A stretch of DNA of 64,000 nucleotides from Volvox africanus (Eukaryota > Chlorophyta > Chlorophyceae > Chlamydomonadales > Volvocaceae). Every line of letters starts with the position of its first letter. The first letter of the stretch is position 1. This document shows positions 49,260 through 60,349 of the stretch, one piece after another. Made by a program: the position numbers and the translations under genes. Location: positions 686,001 to 750,000 of the forward strand of contig BSDZ01000026.1 in NCBI GenBank assembly GCA_030268105.1, read 5' to 3'. The notes beneath the pieces are model-generated. The model did not search any database. It was not told the DNA's origin and saw nothing but the letters and a program-made list of their open reading frames with translations.

Positions 49260-52069
49260 TGTGTGTTTTGCGGAACGTGTGGTGCCCATTCCCTAAGGAC
49301 TTGCTGACATGTAGCTAGTAGCAGCTGCAGGTCTTTTCAGTATTTTGGCGACAGCTGGGGCTCGGAGGACGCGGTCCTTCCAGTCCCTTAGGACGTGAAG
49401 CTGCTGAAGGGTCGGGGACACGGACACGGCCTCATCTGAACCTCAGAATTGACCCACCCGCACCGCGGTTCGAGGGAAAGTGGCTGAAAGTGGCTGTCGA
49501 AGCTGTTGACGGCGCGGCTGTCCGTGTCTTCCCTCCCCTTCACGCGACACAGACACAGACACGCCACCTTGTCTGTGTGCGTGTGTAATGTATAACCGAA
49601 TATCGTTAGACCCAGCTGTGTACGAAAACACCGGTTATTCAGACCGTAGAACGAAGTCACATTTATCCATCGATCGATGCGAGCGCCGTACAGCGCGGGG
49701 TGTGCATTCGATATGATCTTGTCTCGCACTGATTAGTTAACGGGTGCGCGTGATGTGATTTGAGCGCTCGGTATCAGTGAGCGTATCAAAGCGTATTACA
49801 GCTTACCTGCCGACAGATGGGTATGTATCGCCTGCGGGGTGAGGTCAGGTTTCACTTACCCCACTCCCTAGGCGCATTCCCACGCTCCTGGCCAACCTCA
49901 CTCATCATTTTGAAACCAAAGTCCACCCTTCGCGTATAATACAAAGGGAGCGACGAACCCACCCCAATGATGCTGCCGTTGCCCATAATCCCAGCTTTCC
50001 AAAAGGGTCGAAGATCTCCGAGAAGGTTGTTGTAGCGCGTTATATCCAGAGCTCCTGCGAATGGAAACACATACATATAAATAGAAGTGAAGGTTGCCGT
50101 TGAAGAGAAGGCGTAAACGGCAAGGCCGGAGCGAAAACATCGCCCATTATGTCGATGATGTGAAGTACATACATATTCACTCGCTCTTTGGGTCCTTGAC
50201 TTTTATATTATATTATATTACATTATATTATATTATATTATATTATATTATATTATATTATATTATATTATATTATATTATATTATATTATATTATATTA
50301 TATTATATTATATTATATTATATTATATTATATTATATTATATTATATTATATTATATTATATTATATTATATTATATTATATTATATTATATTATATTA
50401 TATTATATTATATTATATTATATTATATTATATTATATTATATTATATTATATTATATTATATTATATTATATTATATTATATTATATTATATTATATTA
50501 TATTATATTATATTATATTATATTATATTATATTATATTATATTATATTATATTATATTATATTATATTATATTATATTATATTATATTATATTATATTA
50601 TATTATATTATATTACATTACATTATATTATATTATATTATATTATATTATATTATATTATATTATATTATATTATATTATATTATATTATATTATATTA
50701 TACTATATTATACTATTTATAATATATACATTATATTTAACTACATTATACTATATATTATATTACATTAAAATATAAAATATATGATATATAATATAGG
50801 GTGTATATATTTTTTATTTTATTTTATTTTATAAGTAGGGAGAGAGACAAATGCTCAGGAATTTCTCAACGAAGAGGAAACATACAACCATCAACGAAAT
50901 AGACTGTTCCAGAAAAGGTCATACAGAATGGTGTTGAAGGCCAACCTGTCTGAGAAAGCCAGCCACCGGCCGCATTAAGCAAGGTGGCCTTTAACACCGG
51001 CTCGAGCCATGTGACCAGCGACTGACGACTCAACCAATCCACAGCGTCTTCTATATCCTGGTGTACGTAACAAGGATAGAAATGATGCACACAAACAGGC
51101 GGGTCATCCGTTACATAATCGTACAGGTTGTTGCGTTTCGAAATGCACCGGCAGCATATGCGCAACGAGCTCGAGCAAGTAAAGGCAAGGACATGCTGGT
51201 TGCACTTCGCATATGATGAGATGATGTAATACCGTACATCCAAATGCGAAATATTGCCTCGTAGGATGGGCACACTAACGAGAGATCGCTTCATTTGCCG
51301 TTCAAATATCCGTCCGCAACAGCTTCTGGATCAGCAGACAGGTCGCCTGGGCACAAAAGGTGGTCACCTGAGCACAAAAATAAGCTTGTAGTCGTGGTGA
51401 AAACGACTCGTACAAAGCTGCGTCTATCGCCTTTGGGCTGCACGACTCCTCCCAGTAATCCCCATCGTCGTCGTCGTCGTTAACATCAGCATTCCGGAGC
51501 TGCTGCAGGGCCTTACTCAGGTCAGTCATCCAGCCGTCCAGGATGATGGACCGGACCATGTCGACGGGCAATCCCGGCACAATATATACGTTGATGCCGT
51601 ACAGTTGTGGTGGCGCTTCCTCTTCTTCTTCCTCTTCTGAAGACCCCTCCGCCGCCAGCAGCCTACGATCCACCACTGGGACGGCATCATGAAGACGAGC
51701 GCTGCTGGAAGCGGCGTCCCCTTTCGTTGATGCGGTACGGGTGAACCTCGCTGTAGTGAGGACGGCAAGACCAGAGATGGTGGCAGCAGCTAAGTTACGG
51801 CTTTCATAAGAAGGCAGTACGTAGCCTGGGGGTGTCAGTCCCCGTGACTGCCCGTCCTCCTCACCGCGGCCCCTGTCAATCACAGGCTGATCTATTTGGT
51901 TAACAGCCCAGTCAGACATAATTACGCTTAATTAGCCCGTACTGACCCCAGCCAATGATTGGCAGGGGGCGATTCGGTTGGCCCAGCAGCGAGCCTCTCG
52001 ATCTTAAGCCTCTCTTTCTTTACCTAGATAGATAGATAGATAGATAGATACATAAATAGATAGGTAAAG

Positions 52070-52155
<86 letters not shown>

Positions 52156-54888
52156 TAATCAATCGATCGATCGATCGATCTCTTAAGATTGCCATCACCC
52201 GGGACGCTGTTCCATTTGAAACCCCGCCCCAGACCTGATCCCTCGAAAAAGCAGCAAAGACCCCAGAGCTGAGTTCCAAACCAAATCCGTACGGGATCTG
52301 GTCCCTACCTGGACCATGCCCTCAGTCGTGGGATCCAAATCTTACCTGAAACCCAGCCCTGCCTTCGTCCAGGGTTCTGCGCTCCAGAGCTTTTGCTCTT
52401 CGCCGTACTACTGCTTCTGCTGCTACTGCTGCTACTGCTGCTGCTGCCGCCACCACTTCTCCAGCTCCAGGTCTCCAACCCTCGGAGTATTGTAAATAGC
52501 CGCTGCCGCTGCTCCGAAACCTCTTTCCTACCATCCCTACCGATATCAGAACCACCAGCGCTACCTCTCCCGTCGCCAGTGGCGGCAGAGGCCTCTGCAG
52601 CTATTCCATCGGCGCCGGCGTCGGTTCCCGTGGGCTCATAAACTCGCCCAAGGCGTCGCCGGCGCCGCCGCCGGCGTTCTGTTATGGCACTCATCGCTGC
52701 GGTGATGACATTTAGCTCGGGCGCTCTCTTGTAGTCCGCGATGTACTCCCCCTGAAAACCATGTATTCATTTGTAAGCATCAAGTACAGGTGCTCTGTGT
52801 CCAATTGTTACCACCTGACCGCTCTTTATTTGCTATTGATTACGTCATGCAAGTGGGAAGGCGTCTCCGTAGTAGGCAAGTTTACGTAGAAGGCAAAAGA
52901 GGCCCGTATCGAAGGGTACGTAAGGACGTGTGCGTGTATGCTCGGTTTCGGAAACAATGCAATAATATGATAACAGCTAAAGATCAAAATAAAAGACTTA
53001 CAAGAGCATATGTTACGTGAAACCGGTTGTTATGATAAGCAATGTGAGCGATACGATATCTGGCGATACTTTGAGACAGAGTAGGATACATACAGTTCAA
53101 AATTGATTATGCGAAGCCAATTTGATTTCGCACCGTTTGCAAGTACATCGTACATCGTAAGGGGCAGGGGTCTCTGGTCCATTGTGACGGGCAGAATAAC
53201 TGAGTCATTGCGCCGTACCTTACATGAAACCAAATCTTAAGTATGTGGGTCCCAAATTTATGACCCATATACTGGCACTGAGACCTTAGTATGTATACCC
53301 ACGTGTACACTCCAATACCTACCATGAGCGCGCCGTACCGCTTAGCCGCTCCCAGTACAATGCTGTACTTTCCATACACCAGTAACGTGTTATTTGGGAT
53401 GTATGCCGCCACGAAACAGTTCCCGGAAGACAGTACGGACCTGAGGGCCTTCGCGTCGCCTACGATCATGTAAGGAAGAATGTATGATCGACCGTTGGGC
53501 AGTTAGGCAGGCAGTTAGCCAGCGCAGCACCTAGGGCGTGAGGGTAGAACGGCAAGAGAAACTCTCAAGCAAGATCTCGTCACTCCAATATAATAATTGA
53601 ATTAATAAATATGAAATCTTGCGAAACCAAGTTTTGTGTTTATTTTGCAACGATAAGGATCCGTCGCTGTCATTCCGTAGCGTTACAGGGCGGTACAGCC
53701 CGTTCACATCCGTAAAGGTCCATAAGAACTAACTCGCATGACCTCGTGCAAACTCTCGTACCTGGTAGGTACTGAATGAGGTACAGCCGGCGACCGTCAT
53801 CGGTCTCGGCTGCAGCTTGCCTTGTCGACTTCAAAGATGCATTTCCGCCAACCGCTCGGGCGCCAGAGGAGAGGAGGGCGCTAGGGATGGCCACCATGGC
53901 GGAGGCAGGTCTGTGTAGGCGGGAGACAGATATCGGGAAGGGTGGGGGTCACAAGCTGCACGTTTTGGAGGTTATCCGACGTGTTGGAAAATGGCATGTT
54001 GGAAGACGACACATGATAATGTTGCCTTGGGTGTGCTTCATCTCGTCCGAGACAGCCCCGGCCCGTGAGGCACTGTCATGCAACCCCAAAAGTCAGGGCT
54101 CAGTTTGCAGGGCTCAGTATATTGGGGAGTTTCCGTTGTGGAAAGAATGCAGCGGTGAGTTGGTATTAGTGGGCACATGTCGCCGGTATGCCTCCGATCA
54201 GGTGGTGAATGGGGTAAATTGCATGCATGCCTATGTAGCAACGTCCTTGTCCAGCGCTGGTCACTGTAGGCGTTACGTTAGTCACTACTTGATATGACGG
54301 GGGATATGGCGACATCCGCACGGAAACTGCACGGGCATGTTAATGTGCCAGAATATGCTGTCAGGGTTGAGTAGCACGATGCCAATGGCGGGCAAGCGGA
54401 TGACTGGCCTTTGCGGCCCCAAGCAACTAGGCAGCATCTGGCCGAGCTTGTTATTGATGCAGAGAATGTCCGTCCCACACAGGGTGCTTTAGTTCAGTGT
54501 CTATTCTCCGTCTCAAAAACAAGTAACAATCAATCAGGAGCTTCATTTGCGTTTTATGGCGGCCACTACACGGCGGCGCCCTCCATCGCGGAACTTCCCG
54601 CCAGCGGATGGGTTACCTCGTAAATCATCGCACCGTCATTCTCTGTACACATCTTGTGAATCTAACACAAAAAATACATCTAGATAATATTCACTATAAG
54701 AAAGCGCTTCAAGACAACGGTAAACCTTGCTCTCAATGCTAGCGACTACTTATGCCCATTGTCCTGTACCTCAGCTGCACCTTGCCGCTGCGAAGATTAG
54801 CAAACCCATCGCCATAGGCCTCTTTAATTATAGCAAGCTGAGCGAATGCGATCATCAGGAGTAGGGAAGGTGCCTGCCTGCTTATCAT
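35184..54888 (-). CDS. Secreted subtilisin-like serine protease (S8), 24 exons
   Basis: Exons: 54888-54770, 53910-53762, 53459-53323, 52751-52346, 51891-51368, 51057-50946, 50054-49963, 49000-48844, 48190-47982, 47573-47423, 46925-46879, 46212-46096, 45390-45316, 43518-43264, 42577-42503, 41654-41498, 40838-40798, 39896-39859, 39645-39570, 39183-39151, 38419-38363, 37787-37631, 36923-36813, 35485-35184; about 1,198 aa, phase unbroken. Signal peptide [20 protein letters not shown], then a pro-region of about 490 aa with Arg- and Glu-rich inserts. Catalytic Asp516 in [10 protein letters not shown] (codon 48994-48992), His577 in [16 protein letters not shown] (48158-48156), oxyanion Asn684 in VVAAGN, Ser936 in [11 protein letters not shown] (40815-40813). 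A PA-like insert ([24 protein letters not shown]) precedes the Ser exon; [20 protein letters not shown] and LVWHDYPA are family hallmarks. A lytic role on matrix (as for VLE1/VheA subtilases) is inference. A strong donor CAA|GTAAGT at 35268 allows an alternative 3' end. Confidence 0.93.
35776..36170. repeat. C-rich degenerate repeat in subtilase intron
   Basis: Irregular CCCCCATCC / CCCGCGTCCC units within the 1.3-kb intron between the last two subtilase exons. All three plus frames are open because of composition, not coding. Confidence 0.6.
36647..36714. repeat. (CA)n microsatellite
   Basis: CA repeats interrupted twice by ATGTGTA, in a subtilase intron. Confidence 0.95.
37340..37630 (+). 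repeat. Dispersed repeat family R3, copy C, abutting a subtilase exon
   Basis: Matches copy B from GACACGACACTG through CCCGACTCAGAGCGGG to ACCC, and copies A and B from GATGTTGGTGGATGG through AAATCACTGATTTCGGAG and GAGGGTGCCCCGAA to CTATCCCACACACATATAC. Its right end coincides with the donor site of the minus-strand subtilase exon ending at 37631. Confidence 0.82.
37900..37949. repeat. Perfect 22-bp hairpin
   Basis: Arms 37900-37921 (GCATACCAGGTAGGCATGTG...) and 37928-37949 are exact reverse complements around a 6-nt loop. It lies in the subtilase intron between exons 21 and 22. Confidence 0.93.
38588..38727. repeat. (TG)n/(TA)n microsatellite
   Basis: ACATATATG-type repeats followed by about 35 TG dinucleotides; intronic. 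Confidence 0.93.
39021..39121 (+). mobile_element. MITE family M1 copy in subtilase intron
   Basis: 101 bp starting TGTAGTAGTCGTACATGTAC and ending CGGCTCTCAACTCCTACA. It lies between subtilase exons 20 and 21, only 29 bp from exon 20. No clear target duplication. Confidence 0.85.
39805..39832. repeat. Direct duplication GATTCACCTAGCTAGCTAC
   Basis: Two adjacent copies of a 19-bp word with an internal palindrome, in a subtilase intron. Confidence 0.75.
41098..41330 (+). repeat. Unclassified dispersed element with terminal TGTAACACCC
   Basis: GC-rich block in AT-rich intron, flanked on the left by ATATAA repeats. Its right 60 bases (CCCCGGTGCTCGTCTTTGAA, GGCGAGTCGCCCACAGTG, TAACACCC) recur inverted at about 42398-42460. 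That makes it a member of an interspersed family. No coding region recognised. Confidence 0.65.
41852..42008 (+). mobile_element. MITE family M2, diverged longer copy
   Basis: Begins TGTAGTACCTTAGGGTA and contains the family core TTTTTCGATCGGGCCTTTGT. It ends near GAGATACAAATAACAACA. It lies in the subtilase intron between exons 15 and 16. Confidence 0.65.
42398..42460 (-). repeat. Inverted partial copy of the 41098-41330 element
   Basis: Reads GGGTGTTACACTTTGGGCGA then CTTGCCCTGAAAGAACAAGC, the reverse complement of the right end of the longer copy 1.1 kb away. Confidence 0.7.
42891..42929. repeat. Perfect 15-bp hairpin
   Basis: GCTTAGGTTTCCTCT and AGAGGAAACCTAAGC flank a 9-nt loop in a subtilase intron. 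Confidence 0.9.
43197..43249. repeat. (CCCCG)n microsatellite
   Basis: Ten pentamer units starting about 15 bp downstream of the donor of subtilase exon 14. The intronic minus strand is therefore G-rich (GGGGC) and could form a quadruplex near the splice site. Confidence 0.95.
43634..44350. repeat. (TATAA)n / (TTATA)n giant inverted repeat
   Basis: About 270 bp of TATAA units switch near 43910 to about 430 bp of TTATA units, the reverse complement. The locus is therefore an uninterrupted inverted repeat able to form a very long cruciform. It lies in the intron between subtilase exons 13 and 14. Confidence 0.95.
44804..44911 (-). mobile_element. MITE family M1, inverted copy in subtilase intron
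   Basis: Reads TGTAGTATTTGAGAGCCGCA then AAGGCCTCTCGAGATGCTGA and ends GCACGACTACTACG. This is the reverse complement of the family, longer by a few bases, between exons 13 and 14. Confidence 0.82.
46269..46374. mobile_element. Foldback element F1 with 5-bp target duplication
   Basis: 106 bp. Termini CCTACCAACTCATAGGGG and CCCCTATAAGTTGGTAGG are inverted repeats. It is flanked on both sides by ACAAC (46264-46268 and 46375-46379), the signature of transposition. Located in the subtilase intron between exons 11 and 12. Confidence 0.85.
46464..46676. mobile_element. Foldback element F2 with arms of about 63 bp
   Basis: Left arm 46464-46526 and right arm 46613-46676 are near-perfect reverse complements (TCTTGTGCGTTCGTGAAGGC against GCCTTCACGAACGCATAAGA). 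The loop is about 86 bp. Same intron as F1, 90 bp away. Confidence 0.88.
48417..48498. repeat. Spacerless imperfect palindrome, arms of about 41 bp
   Basis: ACTTTGAAATTTACGGAACA ... CACATAATA meets TATTATGTGTTGTGTT ... TTCAAAGT with a handful of mismatches. It lies in the subtilase intron between exons 8 and 9. Confidence 0.85.
49194..49256. repeat. (TA)n microsatellite
   Basis: About 30 TA dinucleotides with one ACATATA interruption, in a subtilase intron. Confidence 0.95.
50202..50702. repeat. (TTATA)n array, about 100 units
   Basis: 500 bp of near-perfect pentamer in the intron between subtilase exons 6 and 7, on the opposite strand orientation to the array at 31621. Rare TTACA variants occur near 50220 and 50615. 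Confidence 0.97.
52024..52178. repeat. (GATA)n followed by (TATC)n
   Basis: About six GATA units, a short spacer, then about 24 TATC units, ending in GATCGATCGATC. The two blocks are mutually complementary and can form a hairpin. Intron between subtilase exons 4 and 5. Confidence 0.93.
54770..54888 (-). other. Subtilase exon 1: start codon and signal peptide
   Basis: ATG at 54888-54886. A hydrophobic core ([13 protein letters not shown]) follows a short basic leader, ending near EAYG as a probable cleavage region. Donor CTGAG|GTACAGG is in phase 2 and matches the acceptor at 53910, making the joined codon AGA. A nearby alternative donor (GGCAAG|GTGCAG) would break phase with exon 2. Confidence 0.8.
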
Positions 54889-57568
54889 TGGACAAAAATG
54901 GGTAGCTTGTGGATGCAAATTTTCGTTGAGTTAGATACTCAAATTTCCATACATCTTATGGGTAAAAATAAAAAGTCTTGGAAAAAAGGCTGTGTAAACG
55001 TTACGCGCTAAAAATAGATCAGCAAGCATTCCAGTTTAGGACTAAGAAAGCAAAACATGCTATGGAATGAGCTTTCTTTATTGAAGCTGATGATGAACGG
55101 AGTTGTTTTGTCGAAGAGGGATATGTTGTACACAGACGGTGCGCGGACGGGCCAACATGCGGAAAGACGCGTACGGATGGGGAAAATACCTTGGATATTT
55201 CATGATTTTGTCTATGACTCAAAGTTGAGCCCATCTAAGCTGGGGCCCGAATGCCCCCCGACTCTAAACCGCACGTTGCGAGCATCGCGTGACGATAGCA
55301 TTGGATGCCACAGAATAACTTTGGGGTTTCCAGCTTTAAAGGACTGCCTCAAACTAAAGGCATGACGTTGATTTCTATTAAATCATAAGCGGCACTGGTC
55401 TGAATGCTATCTAAATTCTGCCATACGTCAAGTAAGAAGCGTGCGACCTGAACAGGGTACTTACGTTTGTAAGGATTCAATTCTTTGTAATCTAACATGG
55501 GCTATGATTTGCCTGCGGCTACATGGACGTACATCGGCCATGCAGGAGTCCGCTGCAGCGGAGGCTACGAAAGAATATGTAGGCGTGAGGACATCAATGT
55601 AAGCCCAATTGGAGAGCTCCCCTCTAGCAGATAGCCTAACAGCCGATGCTGATAGGCTGTCAAGGCCCTACCAGCACTGGCTGCCAGGGGTCACTGGTGC
55701 ATGTGAGATCTGCGTGCCAGGCCATGGGATGTTTGTAAGAGCTTGCAGGGTCATGAGCTGCAAGGTCCGAGCCGCTAGCCCAAGGCCAATAGCGCTGCTA
55801 GGCCATCCCATGATATGAGTATAGAAAGCACATAAAGACAATCGGACGGCCATGCGACTCTTGTTCCTTCAATCACTGGTGGATAGATAGTTACTCTCTG
55901 ATCAAGGTCTCAACATTTAGCTTTAACGTGATCATAATTTTATAAGCGATCCTATATGATTAACATGCTATGTTACTACTGTAGCTGAAAAGTAAGGATT
56001 TTTAGAGAAAACGTGAGGTAACGTGATCCATTACGGGGAATGTGACGTATGAGATAACCACAGGTCGAGGGGCCCGGAAAATCCTGAAACTTCCTACGGC
56101 TCACAGACGAAAGTCTTTTCGCATAAATATATTACATAATAAAAGCTTAATTTGAAAAGTTTTGGCGGTGGAATTCGCAACGTTGGCGGCCCGCAAGAAA
56201 AGTAGCGGCCAAAATAGGTGGGGTAATTTATAACATCACAACTAACCATTAAAAAGATAACATAGGTATATTTGTGTCCAACGTCTATGCGCCGGGCATT
56301 ACTTCCGGGAGAAATCCATGCTTGACTGTGGCTGCCCCAGCACAAGTGGTCGGCGCTATCGCTGGGCAACTCGGAGTTTAAAAACGCGAGTTCTAATAAG
56401 CATTAGGATAAGGATGGAAGGATGCATTGTTCCGACCGATGTTCAACAGCAACCCCGCCCGTACTCCTGGACCCCGTGAACTCCTGGAGTCCAGACCGAA
56501 AAAATTCAAGTTCGTGATACCTAATTATCAAGAAATAATATTTATGTTTTGGATAATCAGATGTGAGATCCTAAGGGAAGAAACTGATATTCGATAGGAC
56601 CTCATCAGGAATGCTAACTTCGTATCCTGGGGTTGGACATAACAACGTAAGGATATAAAGAATTCTTTAGTAAGAGATGCAGGGCTTAGGCGGTGTACAA
56701 GATAGCTGGGTAATGCAAAATAGAACGGAACTGCGAAGCGACCTCGTCCCTCGTCGTCCCCGCGATTTTAAGGAGCTCGATCATGGAAAAACTTTGCTTT
56801 CGACGCCAGGAGGCCTTTCACCGGGTCCAGGAGCGCAGGCGGGGTTTCATGAATCAAGGAATCAAAAACTCGGTAAACCCATACATTTTGTGTGTGCAGC
56901 ATTATTGCTGTTCCCGCCGGACAGTATAGCATGTCGCGTACAATCGGCTACGCTTAAAGACCTATGTTCCTCATGTAACGCGCATAAACGTAACGTATCA
57001 TGTAAAAAATCACAATAGTGAGAGTTTACCGAAGGGGAATTCTCCAACTTGCGACGCACCATTATTGCATGCATGCGAGATTCAAGAAAACATCCGTGGA
57101 GCACCCAGGCTGTCATGACCGGTTCGCCCTTTTTGTATTGATTTACGGGAACCTGGTCGGCCACCATACATATAATCACGTGTCTTCATCTGAAGTAAGG
57201 CATTCGTGCACCTGTCATGTCAAACATAAGGCTGACATAATGAACGACAGTGTCATTCATGTCTGAACGAAGCATGAGAAATGTATCTACATGAAGTAGG
57301 GAAATAAAGTATATCAGGCAATACATCAATTGCAAATGCATGAGAAACCCGCGAGATCGATATTACGATGGTTGATACCGTATCATGCCCTCGTGCAAAT
57401 CGTAACTTGCAAGATAATTACAGTCTAAGAATCATAATCAATAATACAATAGTACAATTACTCCTCCCCTTAGCAGGGAGAGTCCTCCCACCCAATGAGA
57501 CAGAAGATAGGCCGCCCACCTCGCTATTAAGTATTATCTCAGGTCAACTCTACCTCAGAGTCAGGTAA

Positions 57569-57666
57569 TGTAGTAGTCGTACATGTGCGGCCCAGACTCC
57601 AGCACAATATCAAGTTGCAGAAGCACCCTGATAGCATCTCGAGAGGCCTTTGCGGCGTTACTGCAG
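57569..57666 (+). mobile_element. MITE family M1, copy 5
   Basis: Starts TGTAGTAGTCGTACATGTGC and carries AGCATCTCGAGAGGCCTTTG. The right terminus has decayed (CGTTACTGCAG in place of CAACTACTACA). Confidence 0.78.
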
Positions 57667-58399
57667 ATCAGAGTTAGAACCCCCTGACTAATAACAAGTA
57701 GACGCCCTCCTCCACGCCGGAAGCAATGAAGGGGCACGGCATTTGAACACGCAAATGCTTTTCATCCATACGATCTAGTGGCAGTGATAGCATCCGGATG
57801 ATAGGATTCATAAGCAGGTAACATGTGCTCAGTACGGCATTTATAAGTACCCTACGAGCTGCAGTCTCTAAGAAAGCGGTTTTGTTTATTTGTTTTAAGG
57901 AAATTTATTTGACTAATCGGCAGATAGGATCGAACTCGGGAATCAGGGTTATATTAGAGCCCACAACATTTAACAATTACGCTTACAAATAGAGGCCACA
58001 GCCCGATAGCTATCTACTTACAGACCAACATCTTTTTCTGCTAGCCTAGCAGCCCCTATATATTAGATAAAGGTCACCACCAGCGTTTTTTCAGCAATTA
58101 CATTATCGGAACCAAAAACATTTTTAGACTTCAGAAGCAGTAACCAGGAAAATTGACCGGGACTTGGGATGGTTACTTGTGATGAATCCAATCGTACAAG
58201 GTGTACGATGGTGGGATGTGTATGGGTAAGTAATGGTCCAACCAATTAATTGAAAACCCTCCAATGGGGTAACATCTGCAGGTGGATTTAATTAAGTATA
58301 ACGATTGTATTAAGGGAATTCTAAAGTATTAGCCCTGGCTCAAGGGCCCCCTCCCACTGCTGGGGCACTGGGCCCAGAGGCCCGGTAAATTTCACAAAA

Positions 58400-58500
58400 T
58401 GTTGTATCTCTGTCGTGTCCGCCTAAGCAAAGGCCCAATTAGAAGATGACCATACATGGTCTCTTCTGAACACTACCCGTAGATACCCCAGGATACTACA
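58400..58500 (-). mobile_element. MITE family M2, inverted copy
   Basis: Reads TGTTGTATCTCTGTCGTGTC and ends CGTAGATACCCCAGGATACT ACA. It is the reverse complement of the copy at 34107 along its full 101 bp. Confidence 0.85.
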
Positions 58501-58754
58501 CACAAAAGATATTTTTGCCTGGGAAACTTATGAACGAATGTATGTTTGCGAATGATGCTATGAAGTCCCCCAAAGCCGTTGCTCTTCCTAAGACAAAAGA
58601 ACAATTTGCCAAGCTAGATGATAGTCAAGGCTGAGTCATTCTGCAGTTGCGCACCGCATATATATACATATCGGTGCAACGGAGACTTGCTTGGAGACTG
58701 CTGTTGATTATATATGCAGATTACTTGACCTACCTCCCTTAGTTCTCTGCACTA

Positions 58755-58815
58755 GTGGTGGCTATAGAATCCTGGGGTATTTAAGGCAAATATCCAAGAT
58801 GATCAGTAAACTGGA
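58755..58815 (+). repeat. MITE family M2 left-end fragment
   Basis: Carries AATCCTGGGGTATTTAAGG and a downstream AGTAAACTGGAC shared with the copy at 60100, but no right end. Confidence 0.55.
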
Positions 58816-60099
58816 CGTAAAATAAAAGGCAGACCTAAGGGTTCACATCAAAATGTCTGTCAATCATAGCTCTACAAAGGATTGTTTGCTGTGAAAAGGA
58901 AAACAAGCAGCAGGCCGTTGAACCAGACTACCAGGTATGGAGGGGACATCAATTGTCCAGCTCACATGCCCAAATTATTATTAATATGGTTACTCCGCCC
59001 TTGCGGGCTGGCGTGTATTACGGGGATCTCCGGGATTTTAACCGAGTGGGCACGCATACCTCAGCGTCTTCATCTGAGGCCGCTAGAGATCACCTGTTAT
59101 TTGGTTAGGCAGAGTTTCCTTGCTCTCTACGGCCCCTATCCATGTGCCAGCCCCTTCGGACCTACTGGCATTTAGGTGGGTGTCATACCACCCCGCACCA
59201 TCAGCCCAGTTACGGGCCTCAGATGCGCACTTCACGGGCTATGCATTTAACCCTCTTAAACGCCGGGGGCGGACTCGGACCCATCTCCGTAAAATCGGGT
59301 TATCCAAGCTGCATTCACCTACCGCCATTTTTGTCCCAACCCAGATTCGAACTGACTGCTGTGAGGTCGCAAGCCCGGAACCTTAGGGAATGGCCTCGAG
59401 AGGCGGAGTAACGATGACGTATTGTCCAAACTCAGTTTAATCCTTACCATGATGTTATAGCTGTTGACGTTTATGTTTCCGTATGCCAGCAGAACCTGTT
59501 ATATTGTTAGGTTGCCACCCAGGATCATGGGTGGCGGTCAGTGTTATTTTTCGTTTTGGGGAGTCTGAGTTTGGGTACAGGTCAAGCAACAAAACACATT
59601 TCCTGTTACGGTGGTTGAAAACGTACAGTGGCAAACAAGGCCAGGGGGCCTTTCGCGCTCCCTCAGAGCATGAAAATCCCTGAAGACCACCTTGCCTCAG
59701 CCTCAGCTTGCCACCGTGCGCCTAATCAAATTCGTTGTGCAGAAGGTACACAGAGGCACGGTGATTAAGTGTACGCTCACTACCTAAATGTTTGAAAGGC
59801 AGCAGGCAAGTGGAGGGGATAGGTTTGCCCCACCAAGGCTTCATGCATCCCATTTCAACACGGAAAGCTTTCCCTGTCAGCGACCTAGTAACAAACTACA
59901 TAGGCTGTGTTATTAATAATCCGATATACAGTCATACAATCCCCATAAGTCATGTAGGTACAGCAGGTCGCAACCATCAGCATACACACCACTCGCATCT
60001 TCATAGCGTGTTAGACCCATGATAGCAGATGCTTCACAAAGGCGTTGACCCTAGGAGTACCGATTCGAACCTGCACCAACAAAATTATTCACCTCTTGC

Positions 60100-60226
60100 T
60101 GTAGTATCCTGGGGTATTTATAGGACCCTTTATATATTATCCAGTATTATCCAGGACTGTCAGGAAACTGGACATCCTCCGATTGGGCCTAAACAGCTTG
60201 GCAGATATTAAGACAAAGATACAACA
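60100..60226 (+). mobile_element. MITE family M2, copy with internal insertion
   Basis: 127 bp from TGTAGTATCCTGGGGTATTT to GACAAAGATACAACA, with the core CCGATTGGGCCT. It lies 124 bp 3' of the right-hand HRGP stop codon. Confidence 0.82.
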
Positions 60227-60349
60227 CTTGCTTAAAACTGTGGCGACGTCTGCTGTTATGTACATTTATACAAACAATGGATTCTAGTGCCTTCAGTAAG
60301 ACTTTATTCCAAGTTAATAGTGTATCCCAGAAGTATTCAGCAGGCCTCT

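Larger units (their letters stand above)
54889..60099. other. 5.2 kb without a recognised gene
   Basis: Upstream of the subtilase start (so it includes that promoter) and downstream of the right-hand HRGP gene. Short frames exist, for example minus 57179-56862 and plus 59120-59410, but none matches a family I know. A GATTCGAAC word (Pol III B-box complement) occurs at about 59343 and another at 60062, with no tRNA fold around them. M1 and M2 MITE copies are annotated separately. Confidence 0.5.

Noticed and set aside
53030..53233. Extra subtilase exon ([16 protein letters not shown] region)
   Set aside because: Exon 3 (phase 0 at 53323) joins directly to exon 4 ([14 protein letters not shown]) in the expected family order. 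The extra frame is not needed and does not fit the family.
54612..54650. Small exon [12 protein letters not shown] between subtilase exons 1 and 2
   Set aside because: It ends in phase 0, while exon 2 needs phase 2. Exon 1 joins exon 2 directly in phase.
59330..59400. tRNA gene or SINE (GATTCGAAC word, minus-strand B box)
   Set aside because: No matching A box, acceptor stem or T-stem pairing was found; similar isolated words at 57930 and 60062 also fail.
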